Origin: a virus
IMG/VR virus record: IMGVR_UViG_3300024259_000133
Coordinates: 1-27,252 of that record
Reading direction: 5' to 3' (one strand)
Length of the DNA stretch: 27,252 nucleotides
Translations under genes and position numbers: made by a program
Shown here: positions 8,337 to 15,900 of the stretch, piece by piece
Numbering within the stretch: position 1 is the stretch's first letter
Layout of the letters: each line of letters opens with the position of its first letter
Notes under the pieces: generated by a model
What the model was told of the DNA's origin: nothing
The model's input: the letters and a program-made list of their open reading frames with translations, nothing else
Database searches by the model: none

Positions 8337-9147
8337 GGTATGACTCCTTTATGCTATTGACGTTGTTGTTCTCAAATATGTATCTCCTAAGCCCTATCTC
8401 TGGGTTATACGCATCGAGTTCAGCCCTAATCCGATCAGCATCCCACTGGAGCGCATTAAATCTCCCCGAACAATTATTTTTCCTGAAGTCAATCAGGTTC
8501 TCATGCGTTGCCATCCCGTCACAACCGTGGATGCCCATCACCAGGGCATTTCGATTCATCGCCATCGACTCGTACACACAACGCCCGGTTCCGATCACAA
8601 GGTCTGCCCAACTGATATGATCCCTTACTCCATCCATGTGGTCTGAAACAACCCTGAAATTGTACCCCCGTGTTGCGTATGCACAAAGCCCGATCAGGGT
8701 TTGGTTGTTGTTGAAGTACAAAATGTTCTGCAACTTCTGGTTCACGGGTCTATCAGGTGTGAAATATTCAAGGTCAATCGGGTTCCTGATAACGTCAGAT
8801 TTAAACTCTGCGCTCTCTAGTGCAGACTGTATTTCCTCGCTGACTGAAACGTAATGGTTCGCCCCAGGTATCGGTCTTTCAACCCTGGGTATCACCCCGT
8901 GGCATGTGTAGACTCTTGTTCCGATATTCCACTCAGATAACGCCTCAAGGCACGGGGCATGGTTTACGAGAGCGATACTATATCTTTTATTTTTATTTGC
9001 CTCTATGGGTACAATGCTGGACTCTGAGGGCGTATGTGCGTAAACATCAACGTCATGATCCTTGCTCAGCGAATGATACATGGTTTCAACCCATGTTTCA
9101 GTCCCTGCCCTTTGCGATAATGCGATGTTGGTCAATAAAATATTCAA
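8287..9147 (-). CDS. Glycosyltransferase, family 4-like (GT-B fold)
   Basis: A 286-aa protein starting MNILLTNIALSQRAGTETWVE, where the GTETW segment corresponds to the N-terminal glycine-containing loop of GT4 enzymes. Near residues 185-215, GTGRCVYESMAMNRNALVMG matches the donor-sugar-binding 'E..A...P.V' region of GT-B folds. It is shorter than typical GT4 enzymes (about 350-400 aa). The start is TTG overlapping the TGA of the radical SAM gene (TTGA), with GGGAG upstream. It belongs to one coupled unit with the radical SAM gene and the second glycosyltransferase. Donor and acceptor are unknown. Confidence 0.8.
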   Translation of the reverse strand: MNILLTNIALSQRAGTETWVETMYHSLSKDHDVDVYAHTPSESSIVPIEANKNKRYSIALVNHAPCLEALSEWNIGTRVYTCHGVIPRVERPIPGANHYVSVSEEIQSALESAEFKSDVIRNPIDLEYFTPDRPVNQKLQNILYFNNNQTLIGLCAYATRGYNFRVVSDHMDGVRDHISWADLVIGTGRCVYESMAMNRNALVMGIHGCDGMATHENLIDFRKNNCSGRFNALQWDADRIRAELDAYNPEIGLRRYIFENNNVNSIKESYLGYTKSKHTYPDNQTG

Positions 9148-9803
9148 GGTAACTCCCGTTTACCCAATCTTCCCCCGACTTCCTCAGCAGTTAATCCGGC
9201 CTGGCAATCACGGCATATCTCAAGCTCTTTCCGGTATGCCATTTCCCCATACCGAAGTTGGTTTTCCCTTGCTTCTGTGAGGTCTTTCCATGTCCCGACA
9301 ACCGATTCATGCCGCCAATCCTGACAGCACAAAAGCACATCCCCGTTAGCCGCAATCGGCATAGTCTCCACAGGAACCCTGCAAGGTGGATTGGCCAACC
9401 GCTGCCTGTGTTCCAACTCAGGCGTGTATCGACAATTCCCAGCCCTGGATGTCGCAACCGTCCTTGATCCGGCAGGGACACAATCAACACTGTCGAACTT
9501 CTTCAAAACAGGATGGTCAATGATGCCATTCGTTGCTGCTTCCATCTGAACCCCTGGAAGATGCTTCCTGGCATAGGAAAGACGCCATTCTATGTCAGGG
9601 TCAAGGGTCGGTTCGTAATGAAGTAGAAAACCTATTCGGCCTTCATACTGGTGTTCCGCCAGCCACTTTATAATAGTCGTGTAAACCCACGACAGCATCC
9701 CGTAAGGTTCTTTGCCACCGTACACATCATCAAACGGGCAGTACCGGCAATGACCATTACAATCGGTGTAGGTCTGGAAGTAAACTATCTGTGGATGTCT
9801 CAT
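9144..9803 (-). CDS. Radical SAM protein with SPASM-like C-terminus (short)
   Basis: A 219-aa protein with the radical SAM cluster motif CNGHCRYC (Cys 15, 19, 22), which binds a 4Fe-4S cluster and S-adenosylmethionine, and LHYEPTLDP near residue 61, equivalent to the 'GEP' motif. The C-terminus has PPC (141), INGDV-like ANGDVLLCC (159, 160) and CRDC (197, 200), the cysteine layout of a SPASM auxiliary-cluster domain. Normal radical SAM/SPASM proteins exceed 300 aa, and the barrel seems to lose several strands after about residue 100, so the protein may be an evolved short form or carry an internal deletion. The ATG overlaps the stop of the tail terminator gene, so it is expressed with the late genes. 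The substrate is unknown. Confidence 0.85.
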   Translation of the reverse strand: MRHPQIVYFQTYTDCNGHCRYCPFDDVYGGKEPYGMLSWVYTTIIKWLAEHQYEGRIGFLLHYEPTLDPDIEWRLSYARKHLPGVQMEAATNGIIDHPVLKKFDSVDCVPAGSRTVATSRAGNCRYTPELEHRQRLANPPCRVPVETMPIAANGDVLLCCQDWRHESVVGTWKDLTEARENQLRYGEMAYRKELEICRDCQAGLTAEEVGGRLGKRELP

Positions 9804-10195
9804 TTCTGTAATAGGATATTGTACTGAACGGTGTACTGCCGGATGTTCTCGTCTGGATTCGACAAGCTCCAGTATTGGTCAAACTGCATAAACAGATGTG
9901 TGTGCCCTGCTATGGTTAGGGCACAATCGTCATACAACGCCCGAAGGGTTGAATACAGAGTCCCGACCCCTGCTTCAGATGTTGACTGACTGAACAGGTT
10001 AAATTGTAAGTCGATATCGTCAAAGTCATAACTGAAATCCCAATCACCAATACCAGACACGAGGTCCACAACGGCATACGGGAACGCAGTATTTTGAGGT
10101 GCGTACCTAGTATACATCCTGCCACCAACAGCAGTCTTGAATGTATTGGCAACATTAAATTTAGTGTAGATCCCTGTAAGGAGTGCGCTGCTCAT
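9800..10195 (-). CDS. Tail terminator / tail completion protein (DUF3168-like)
   Basis: A 131-aa protein starting MSSALLTGIYTKFNV. It has the motif FPYAVVDLVSG followed by FDDIDLQFNLFSQS and LYSTLRALYDDCALTI, which fits the fold of tail terminator proteins that cap the tail tube and bind the head connector. It ends with strands ending in NILLQK. The gene overlaps both neighbours by four bases, and its place directly after a gp10-like gene is canonical. Downstream, the tail tube gene would normally follow, but here a glycosylation-type cassette and an HNH gene intervene. Confidence 0.83.
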   Translation of the reverse strand: MSSALLTGIYTKFNVANTFKTAVGGRMYTRYAPQNTAFPYAVVDLVSGIGDWDFSYDFDDIDLQFNLFSQSTSEAGVGTLYSTLRALYDDCALTIAGHTHLFMQFDQYWSLSNPDENIRQYTVQYNILLQK

Positions 10196-10587
10196 CGGTC
10201 AAGTTCCCTCTGCCACATCTTTTGTATCCTAGGACGGTTTCGTTTTACAGCAGGACGCATGTATGGTTGCGCTGGTTGGTGCTGCTCTTTATGTGTTCCT
10301 AGTTCCACGAAGGATGCATAGAATTTATCATAGTTCCCAGCGCCTTGTGCTGTTACAATGTACCCGCCATTCTTGAATTTGCTTGTCGTGACCGCAATCT
10401 GATCTCTCAAATGGGAGTTTGCAAACGACCCACCAGACCTTCCGGCACTCACCCATTTCGTTTTACCCACCGGGACTTTTCTTCTGGCGTCCCTGGCGAT
10501 CATCTCTGCACCCTTGCGGGATACTTGGTCAAGCGGTTCTTGGATTTCGTTCAAGACGGTTGTTATGTTTCTCCATTTAACTTCCAC
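10192..10587 (-). CDS. HK97 gp10-like / head-tail joining protein
   Basis: A 131-aa protein. The N-terminal helix region (LNEIQEPLDQVSRKGAEMIARDARRKVPVGKTKW) and the later FVELGTHKEQHQPAQPYMRPAV are the typical signature of the HK97 gp10 family ('VP..TG.L', 'YA.fvE.GT.....QPFmrPA'). The product acts at the neck. The start is GTG at 10587, with GAGG about ten bases upstream. The gene overlaps the adaptor gene upstream by 11 bases and the tail terminator downstream by four. Confidence 0.88.
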   Translation of the reverse strand: MEVKWRNITTVLNEIQEPLDQVSRKGAEMIARDARRKVPVGKTKWVSAGRSGGSFANSHLRDQIAVTTSKFKNGGYIVTAQGAGNYDKFYASFVELGTHKEQHQPAQPYMRPAVKRNRPRIQKMWQRELDR

Positions 10588-10912
10588 CGTCTATTTCCTC
10601 TGCCATCATTTCCACCATAATGTTCCGTTCGTCAGGATTGATAATGGACTTGATATTGAAATACCGTATTCCGTGTTTGATTCTCATCTCGGCAGTTATC
10701 CCGGAATGGTATCGAATCCTGATCTTGTGGGATATTGCGACTTCAACCTTCATTGCCTCGATACGCTCAGAACCCCGCAAAGGCCAGATAGCGGCACGGA
10801 GATTTGCGCCATTCGTGATTGCAGCCCAAACAACCGTCACGCCACCCATACCATCTGGCGTTTCAGTTGCGTCCTGAATATCTATTACATGCCGTAAATT
10901 TCCTGCCCTCAT
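10577..10912 (-). CDS. Head-tail adaptor (SPP1 gp16 / phage head-tail joining family)
   Basis: A 111-aa protein starting MRAGNLRHVIDIQDATET with the family pattern 'aG.l.hri.iq....' then 'W....nlRA.i.p..g.E', 'ISHKIRIRYHSGITAEMRI' and 'YFNIKSIINPDERN'. It forms the stopper ring that closes the portal after packaging. The ATG overlaps the stop of the HNH gene at 10909-11718 (ATGA), so no terminator separates them and the HNH gene is fully embedded in the reading unit. Confidence 0.88.
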   Translation of the reverse strand: MRAGNLRHVIDIQDATETPDGMGGVTVVWAAITNGANLRAAIWPLRGSERIEAMKVEVAISHKIRIRYHSGITAEMRIKHGIRYFNIKSIINPDERNIMVEMMAEEIDGGS

Positions 10913-11718
10913 AATGCCCCGCCAAATGCTAATGATGGTTGAAAAGGTTTTTCCAATTTAGCACCTTTTTTCAGATTCTCTTTTGCCCACATGGGTTGAA
11001 GATTTGACAACGCCCAACACTTTTTGAAATCTATGTCATCAGGTGTTTTGAAGTTGAATACTGATTGCGGTATTTTGTGATCAATATGCCAACCATCAAT
11101 GCCGTAATTATCCCAGGACATCCCAATCTTGAACTGGCTCTCAAGGTGTTCCCTTAATTCTGCGATAGTAAAATCCAGCATTTTCATTGTTTGGCAATCT
11201 TTATTCCCCTTCAAAGACTTACGAACAGCACCCCGCATTCTGTGCGACAACCTGAAATGTGGATCAAGTATTTTTTTCTTCCTATACTCACTACGGATTT
11301 TTTTTATTTTTTCAGGATTATTCTTTACCCATCCTTTTTGATGTTTCCAATTATTCTTTCTCCCATATTCAAGATTATACTCAGAAACATGCTCTTTATT
11401 TTTTCTATACCACTTCCTTACACTTTTCCTGCTAATTTCTGGGTGCGCCTTTCTATATTTTTCAGTTCTTTCTATAACCTTTTCACTGTTTGCTTTATAC
11501 CATCGCCGATTACATTCACGCACCTTGTCCCTGTTTTTGTCACTCCAATCCTTATTCCATGAATTAACATGGTCCCTATTTGAGTTTTTCCATTTTTTCG
11601 TTGTTGACATTTTGCATTTCTTACATGATGGATACAACCCACTTTTTGATTGCTTGTTTTTAAAAAACTCACTAACCGGCTTTTCTTCCCCGCACTTTGA
11701 ACAAACTTTTGTTTCCAT
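10909..11718 (-). CDS. HNH homing-type endonuclease, second of a tandem pair (269 aa)
   Basis: The N-terminal zinc module (METKVCSKCGEEKP, then CKKCK) is followed by about seven basic aromatic repeats of 15-16 residues (about 42-150). The C-terminal HNH domain has GWHIDHKIPQSVFNF, then the NLQPMWAKENL segment and the conserved tail KLEKPFQPSLAFGG. The start METKV (11718) overlaps the stop of the preceding HNH gene (TAATG). An upstream in-frame start at 11799 lies inside that gene and adds a sequence absent from relatives, so it is rejected. The stop overlaps the ATG of the head-tail adaptor. It has no promoter of its own and would be made from the promoter at 12678-12706. Confidence 0.9.
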   Translation of the reverse strand: METKVCSKCGEEKPVSEFFKNKQSKSGLYPSCKKCKMSTTKKWKNSNRDHVNSWNKDWSDKNRDKVRECNRRWYKANSEKVIERTEKYRKAHPEISRKSVRKWYRKNKEHVSEYNLEYGRKNNWKHQKGWVKNNPEKIKKIRSEYRKKKILDPHFRLSHRMRGAVRKSLKGNKDCQTMKMLDFTIAELREHLESQFKIGMSWDNYGIDGWHIDHKIPQSVFNFKTPDDIDFKKCWALSNLQPMWAKENLKKGAKLEKPFQPSLAFGGAL

Positions 11719-12605
11719 TATAGCGACCCTCCAAATGCAAGGGACGGTTGGAATGGTTTTTCGAGTTTTGCTCCTTTGCTTAGGTTTTCTTTTGCCCAAA
11801 GCGGTTGGAGGTTCTCAAGACTCCAGCATTTACGAAAATCAATATCATCGTATGACTCAAAATTGAAAACAGATACAGGGATGATGTGGTCAATGTGCCA
11901 CTCCCCGTAATTGCTCCATGACATCCCATCTTCAAATTGGTTTTCTAAATGACTTTTTAAATCTTTGAATTTATACCCAACAATATCTTCCCAATGCTTA
12001 CCGTTTTTCCTGGCATTTAAACTATGCGATATTAAGCACCTAATGTTTTTCGATATTCTGTACTGCAAATTATTGTTGTATAAATCCCTGTCTCTTTCCT
12101 GATATTTCAACCTGACCGATGGTCTACTATTATATTCCTTGCGATACTCAGTCAGCTTGGTTTGGTTTTCCTCGTTTGAATAATGTCCTTCACTCCATTC
12201 TATACGCCTTGCTTTTGTTTCAGGTTTGGCGTTGTATTCTTTTTGCCATGCTTTCGCACGCTCTTTATTTTCAGGTCTTGAACGACATTCTTTAACTCGC
12301 TGAACTCTTCGTTCTCCATTTTCAGGGATAGAATAATATTCTCTCTGATGCTTTAGGATTGCGTCCTTATTTTTAATATAATGAACAGCACTGGTTTTTC
12401 GTTGTCTTTCCTTGTTCTCAGGCTTGGAGCAATAAATGACATTTTGTTTTTTGGTACATTGGATACAACAGGCGCGTAACCCTATGCTGCTTCGGCTGTT
12501 TTTAGGGAAATATTCAACCGTTGCGGGTAAGGAGTTTAAGCACTTAGTGCATTCCTTGACCAGTTGACCGTCATCATTTAAAAATGGTATGGTTCGTTTA
12601 CCCAT
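11718..12605 (-). CDS. HNH homing-type endonuclease, first of a tandem pair (295 aa)
   Basis: The N-terminus MGKRTIPFLNDDGQLVKEC resembles the HNH protein at 21778-22719. A zinc module (CTKC and CIQC) is followed by about seven basic ~17-residue repeats with the pattern 'KPENKER..' (about 60-180). The C-terminal HNH domain has EWHIDHIIPVSVFNF, NLQPLWAKENLSKG and the tail KLEKPFQPSLAFGG. The start at 12605 is chosen because GGAGGT lies eight bases upstream; the alternative ATG at 12620 contains that Shine-Dalgarno sequence. The gene has the cassette promoter and leader hairpin and overlaps the next HNH gene by one base. Confidence 0.9.
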   Translation of the reverse strand: MGKRTIPFLNDDGQLVKECTKCLNSLPATVEYFPKNSRSSIGLRACCIQCTKKQNVIYCSKPENKERQRKTSAVHYIKNKDAILKHQREYYSIPENGERRVQRVKECRSRPENKERAKAWQKEYNAKPETKARRIEWSEGHYSNEENQTKLTEYRKEYNSRPSVRLKYQERDRDLYNNNLQYRISKNIRCLISHSLNARKNGKHWEDIVGYKFKDLKSHLENQFEDGMSWSNYGEWHIDHIIPVSVFNFESYDDIDFRKCWSLENLQPLWAKENLSKGAKLEKPFQPSLAFGGSL

Positions 12606-12639
12606 GACGCTTACCTCCATAAAGGTAGTCGATTGGTTA

Positions 12640-12673
12640 GAAGCGGTGAGGGTGCCAAAACCCTTACCGCTTC
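12640..12673 (-). other. Leader hairpin of tandem HNH cassette
   Basis: On the + strand GAAGCGGTGAGGGT faces ACCCTTACCGCTTC, giving a 14-position stem with a single non-Watson-Crick pair. The predicted start of transcription (about 12671) lies at its base, and TTCTAACC follows as in the other cassettes. Confidence 0.82.
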
Positions 12674-12677
12674 GTTA

Positions 12678-12706
12678 TTTATAATAAAATCATACCATTA
12701 TGTCAA
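12678..12706 (-). promoter_or_regulatory. Sigma70-type promoter of tandem HNH genes
   Basis: TTGACA (12706-12701), 17-bp spacer and TATAAA (12683-12678). The -35 box begins one base after the TAG stop of the head-tail connector gene. Confidence 0.85.
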
Positions 12707-12707
12707 G

Positions 12708-13511
12708 CTAAAATCCATAAAGCCTATATGATGAAAGCAGGTTGATAATTACATCTTTTATAGTCGATGTAATTGTCCCGATAACAATCTCTTCACGGTT
12801 TTCGTATGAATCCGCAACCATAATCTTTATAGCGTGCCTGACAGGCTCTGGAACGCTTATTTGAGTCGCAGTCCCACCAGATACCCACGCAGCATTCGCA
12901 CTCGATCCATTTAGGCTAAATGTGTCAACCCCTACATAAGTGATATACCACCTCCCGTTTGCTGCCGTATTGCCGACAACTGAGTCGATAAGTATATCCT
13001 CACCTCCGGTGTACCCATGTCCCACAATAGTTACAACGATGGGGCTTGCATTTGATGCAGCAGTTATTGTTTGGCTTGTGTGATTCCCATAACCAACGAC
13101 CATCTGCGTCTCAATCGGGTTCTGTTCTGCCAACGAATCACCGGGGTATGTCTCACCATACTTCAGGACGATTCTGCCAGGGTCGGAGTCCGTGTCGGCT
13201 GTCCATTCATCGCCCTCATTGAAATCGGTATTGACCACATCATCTGAACCCGTGTACTTTATGTGCGTGATCGATTGCAACTGACCATACGGCAATTCCC
13301 ACCGCCTCGGCCATTCGTCATAGAACGCTTTCCATGTCTGAGTGACCAACTTCCTGCGGGTGATGTTCTCAGCCTGGAGGGTCGCCATGTGGATCAGGGA
13401 ACGGATATAGGCATCGTCATCCGTAAATGTGGATTCAATACGGAGATGGTCCTTCGCCTCGCCAAGAGTGATCGGCAAATTTGCCGCTGGGGAAATCAAA
13501 GTTGTTTTCAT
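12708..13511 (-). CDS. Head-tail connector protein (HK97 gp6-like) with inserted beta domain
   Basis: A 267-aa protein. Residues 1-60 (ITLGEAKDHLRIESTFTDDDAYIRSLI) and the C-terminus (VPEPVRHAIKIMVADSYENREE) give the helical signature of gp6-like connectors, which form the ring below the portal. Residues about 146-217 interrupt the usual 'VGYG-(short)-VP..VR.AI' junction with a beta-rich unit (GHGYTGGEDILIDSVVGNTA, later VDTFSLNG and WVSGGTATQI). This unit resembles the ~60-residue beta domain common in phage tail and decoration proteins. It makes the protein clearly longer than the usual 100-200 aa. The start at 13511 has GGAGACACG upstream and overlaps the preceding stop. Confidence 0.88.
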   Translation of the reverse strand: MKTTLISPAANLPITLGEAKDHLRIESTFTDDDAYIRSLIHMATLQAENITRRKLVTQTWKAFYDEWPRRWELPYGQLQSITHIKYTGSDDVVNTDFNEGDEWTADTDSDPGRIVLKYGETYPGDSLAEQNPIETQMVVGYGNHTSQTITAASNASPIVVTIVGHGYTGGEDILIDSVVGNTAANGRWYITYVGVDTFSLNGSSANAAWVSGGTATQISVPEPVRHAIKIMVADSYENREEIVIGTITSTIKDVIINLLSSYRLYGF

Positions 13512-14611
13512 CGTGTCTCCACATAACCACAAACTGAAACTCGGAAATACAATAACTGGCTAAAATCATCCTCAATACTGTAAACAATTTTATCCAGGGT
13601 TTCTGACTTGAGTGTAACGATCATGTTTTCCGGCAATGTCTGAGTCAATGTTATCATCGTATTGGTCCCGTCAGAAATATGGTTTGTGATTGTAGTGCTA
13701 TGCGATGATAAGATATCCATCAGGTTTGTCATCCGTGACCGATGGGATGGCGAAGCCGGATTGCCCTGATACCGTTTCCGCTCAAAACCCGCAACTGGCG
13801 CCATACCTAATATCTGATCATACGATAGCTGCATCATAGTAGAATCAGCATTGTCGGCACTAACCGCATCAACAAAGGTTGTTTGAAAACTCTTGATATG
13901 AAACCAGGTCCCTTTGGCAGGTGCAATTTTATAATCAATCGGTGCGCCTGACGCTTGGAGGGTTAGCTCATCGATGTAAAATTTGGGGGCCTTTGGCCCT
14001 TCCTTGGATTCGCATTTGAACCTGAAAGCATCAAGCGTGCTGCTGGCAATCCCCATGTCAGCCAATGGAATGTTAATGTATTGCCAATCATCTTCATTGC
14101 TGGGGTTGAAATAATCCTCAAGATACACCACATTCCCCACTAGCGATCCCCCCACATGAGCATAAACGGAAATCGAATCCCCGTTTTTCCAATCCTTGTC
14201 AACATTAATCCACATGGTCAGGGCAACATAATTGCCAGTCATGTCAATGTCATCCCCCGGTCCGACATTGTTGATAAGCTGCATGATGTCATTAACCGCT
14301 GGATTGTCGCATTTGAGAGATTTTGTTCCGTCATATGATCTGTCAGTCGAATCAGCTATCCATTTCGTACCAACCGGCTCACTGAATGTCCATGCAACGG
14401 TATCCGTCCCGTCATGGATCAGTAGACCGCCAACACCGTAAGATGCATTTTGCGCCATCTCACGACCATAAGTGTCATTGGTGAAGAACGCAGCCTTCGG
14501 GGTGTGTGTCTTGTGATCACGAGTAGCCACCACCAAGCCAACATCCTCGCCGGCATCCTGGTTGACCTCAACCGGAGTCCCGGCTTTATCTGCGAGAAAA
14601 TGCTTGAACAT
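13508..14611 (-). CDS. Virion protein with carbohydrate-binding-like beta-sandwich
   Basis: A 367-aa protein not assigned to a named family. Residues about 74-220 look like a jelly-roll carbohydrate-binding module. There is a strand with SYDGTKSLKCDN, then VALTMWINVDKDWKNGDSISVY, DDWQYINIPLADM, and a closing FYIDELTL. The C-terminal part (about 225-367) contains IKSFQTTFVDAV and ends in strands. The ATG overlaps the stop of the preceding gene (TAATG), so the upstream ATG at 14641 is less likely. Its place between capsid and connector genes suggests a head or neck surface protein that may bind glycans (inference). Confidence 0.7.
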   Translation of the reverse strand: MFKHFLADKAGTPVEVNQDAGEDVGLVVATRDHKTHTPKAAFFTNDTYGREMAQNASYGVGGLLIHDGTDTVAWTFSEPVGTKWIADSTDRSYDGTKSLKCDNPAVNDIMQLINNVGPGDDIDMTGNYVALTMWINVDKDWKNGDSISVYAHVGGSLVGNVVYLEDYFNPSNEDDWQYINIPLADMGIASSTLDAFRFKCESKEGPKAPKFYIDELTLQASGAPIDYKIAPAKGTWFHIKSFQTTFVDAVSADNADSTMMQLSYDQILGMAPVAGFERKRYQGNPASPSHRSRMTNLMDILSSHSTTITNHISDGTNTMITLTQTLPENMIVTLKSETLDKIVYSIEDDFSQLLYFRVSVCGYVETR

Positions 14612-15153
14612 TAGTGATCCAATTCCTTGTAGAATCCCCAAAGCATTACAGTCAAGTAAGCCGTTGATGCTGCACTATTATGGACATAGAGTACATCATG
14701 ATAACCAAGAACAATCTTACCATCTGGCCGGTAAACAACCTCTTTATCCGCAGCCGCATAGGATTTTAGCAATGGTCTTAATTCAGCGATGTTTGTGGCG
14801 GTCATATACGCAGTTGCCAAAGCCGCTTTCCCAGAATCCGCCCTGGCGTTATACGCTAATACCGGCGTACCGCCCCCCACGGTTGACCATGTACCGAAAG
14901 CGCCCGTCCATATGCTGTCGGCATCGCTTGAGCATCGGATTGTCTGAAAACACAAGTGCCTGACTGGATCATCATTCCTGATTGCAAGCACATACTCTGC
15001 ACCGGAAGTATTATCACTGATTAACCATGAAAATAACTGTTCTTCATGTTGTGAATAATGGGAACCCTCACTCGTGCAAACAGCCTCCCCTTTTACCCTA
15101 TTCTCATGGTTGACCCCTGCTGGTGTTCCATTCGCGTCATTTATCGTCGGCAT
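14611..15153 (-). CDS. Hypothetical structural protein (180 aa)
   Basis: It starts MPTINDANGTPAGVNHENRV with AGGAGAG upstream. The middle is beta-rich (EYVLAIRNDDPVRHLCFQTI) and a C-terminal strand pair (DVLYVHNSAASTAYLTVMLW) resembles phage structural proteins of jelly-roll or decoration type. No membrane helix or catalytic motif is evident. It is coupled to the carbohydrate-binding-like protein downstream and so probably acts on the same particle. The family is not recognised. Confidence 0.65.
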   Translation of the reverse strand: MPTINDANGTPAGVNHENRVKGEAVCTSEGSHYSQHEEQLFSWLISDNTSGAEYVLAIRNDDPVRHLCFQTIRCSSDADSIWTGAFGTWSTVGGGTPVLAYNARADSGKAALATAYMTATNIAELRPLLKSYAAADKEVVYRPDGKIVLGYHDVLYVHNSAASTAYLTVMLWGFYKELDH

Positions 15154-15163
15154 TTCATCTCTC

Positions 15164-15481
15164 CTAAACGTCCTGGTCTTTAAGTTCCGTATCTGTCCCT
15201 AAATAGAGGTGATACTCAATCTTTTTCAGGGTAGTTAATATCTGTTCAAGCAAATCCAAAGACCGGATGTCCACAGTCGGCAGATTATTTCCGATACTCG
15301 GCAAATTATTTCCGGTTTCATACCACCGGTCCGTCTCAATACTGTAATGGTATTCCTTCCCGGTATCCACCTCGCGCCACCGGCTACCATTCAGCGGATT
15401 TATACCATTGGCTTTAGTCGGCTTGTCCTCGGACGCGAGCCCGGTATATACGTTTATTGACCCTTCGACGTAATAGCCCAT
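15164..15481 (-). CDS. Hypothetical protein, probable virion component (105 aa)
   Basis: The start MGYYVEGSINVYTG lies two bases after the stop of the gene before it. A segment INPLNGSRWREVDTGKEYHYSIETDRW resembles small phage proteins annotated as virion components or fibre-associated ('P..GS.f.evDTG..Y.yd...W'). GNNLP occurs twice (NNLPSIGNNLPTV), and the C-terminus is a helix (LDLLEQILTTLKKIEYHLYL). The role is not known. Confidence 0.65.
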   Translation of the reverse strand: MGYYVEGSINVYTGLASEDKPTKANGINPLNGSRWREVDTGKEYHYSIETDRWYETGNNLPSIGNNLPTVDIRSLDLLEQILTTLKKIEYHLYLGTDTELKDQDV

Positions 15482-15483
15482 GA

Positions 15484-15855
15484 TTACCTGATATACAGAT
15501 ACAAAACGCCGGTGTTGCTATTCCCTGCCGTTGTCACCGCTACTGTTAGTTGAGTATGAGCGCACCCCGCCATGGACGCTTCGGCGACATATTCCGTGTT
15601 GGACGTGTGCCGATTAGCCAACCCTGCAAGGGCAATATCCACACCGTCATTATCATTCACGGCAATGTCATAATTCGGGTCGGGTGCAGCACCTGCAAGC
15701 CCTGGCACCGTACAAGCTCCGATAATTCTGCCATTGTAATATTCGGTTGTCGTTCCCGATACCGCACCTGTGACAGAGTCAGATGTCCATGCCGCTTTTA
15801 TCTTCTTAATCGTGCCGTGGGTAATTTCAGTGAACGTCATTACTGACCCAGCCAT
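15484..15855 (-). CDS. Hypothetical structural protein, beta-rich (123 aa)
   Basis: It starts MAGSVMTFTEITHGTIKKIKA with an excellent AGGAGG seven bases upstream; the frame extends further upstream but without a better start. Small residues dominate (Ala, Gly, Thr), and short beta strands end in NTGVLYLYIR, as in phage capsid decoration proteins. A UUCG-loop hairpin (15870-15891) sits just before the ribosome binding site. The family is not identified. Confidence 0.65.
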   Translation of the reverse strand: MAGSVMTFTEITHGTIKKIKAAWTSDSVTGAVSGTTTEYYNGRIIGACTVPGLAGAAPDPNYDIAVNDNDGVDIALAGLANRHTSNTEYVAEASMAGCAHTQLTVAVTTAGNSNTGVLYLYIR

Positions 15856-15869
15856 GATATCCTCCTGTT

Positions 15870-15891
15870 GTGAGGGTCCGAAGACCCCCAC
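15870..15891 (-). other. UUCG tetraloop hairpin upstream of ribosome binding site
   Basis: On the minus strand GTGGGGGTC, TTCG, GACCCTCAC form a nine-pair stem (one G-U) with the very stable C(UUCG)G loop. It is followed by CACAACAGGAGG and has no T-tract, so it is not a terminator. Confidence 0.75.
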
Positions 15892-15900
15892 ATTATAAGT

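Noticed and set aside
7227-9280. + strand frames over the glycosyltransferase and radical SAM genes
   Set aside because: The minus-strand frames have domain motifs and coupled starts; the + strand products have no family features.
11719-11799. Extended N-terminus (27 residues) of the HNH gene ending at 10909
   Set aside because: It lies inside the preceding HNH gene; METKV overlaps that gene's stop and begins directly with the conserved zinc module.
12606-12620. ATG at 12620 as start of the HNH gene
   Set aside because: The codons after it form the Shine-Dalgarno sequence GGAGGT of the ATG at 12605, and MGKR matches the N-terminus of the related gene at 21778-22719.
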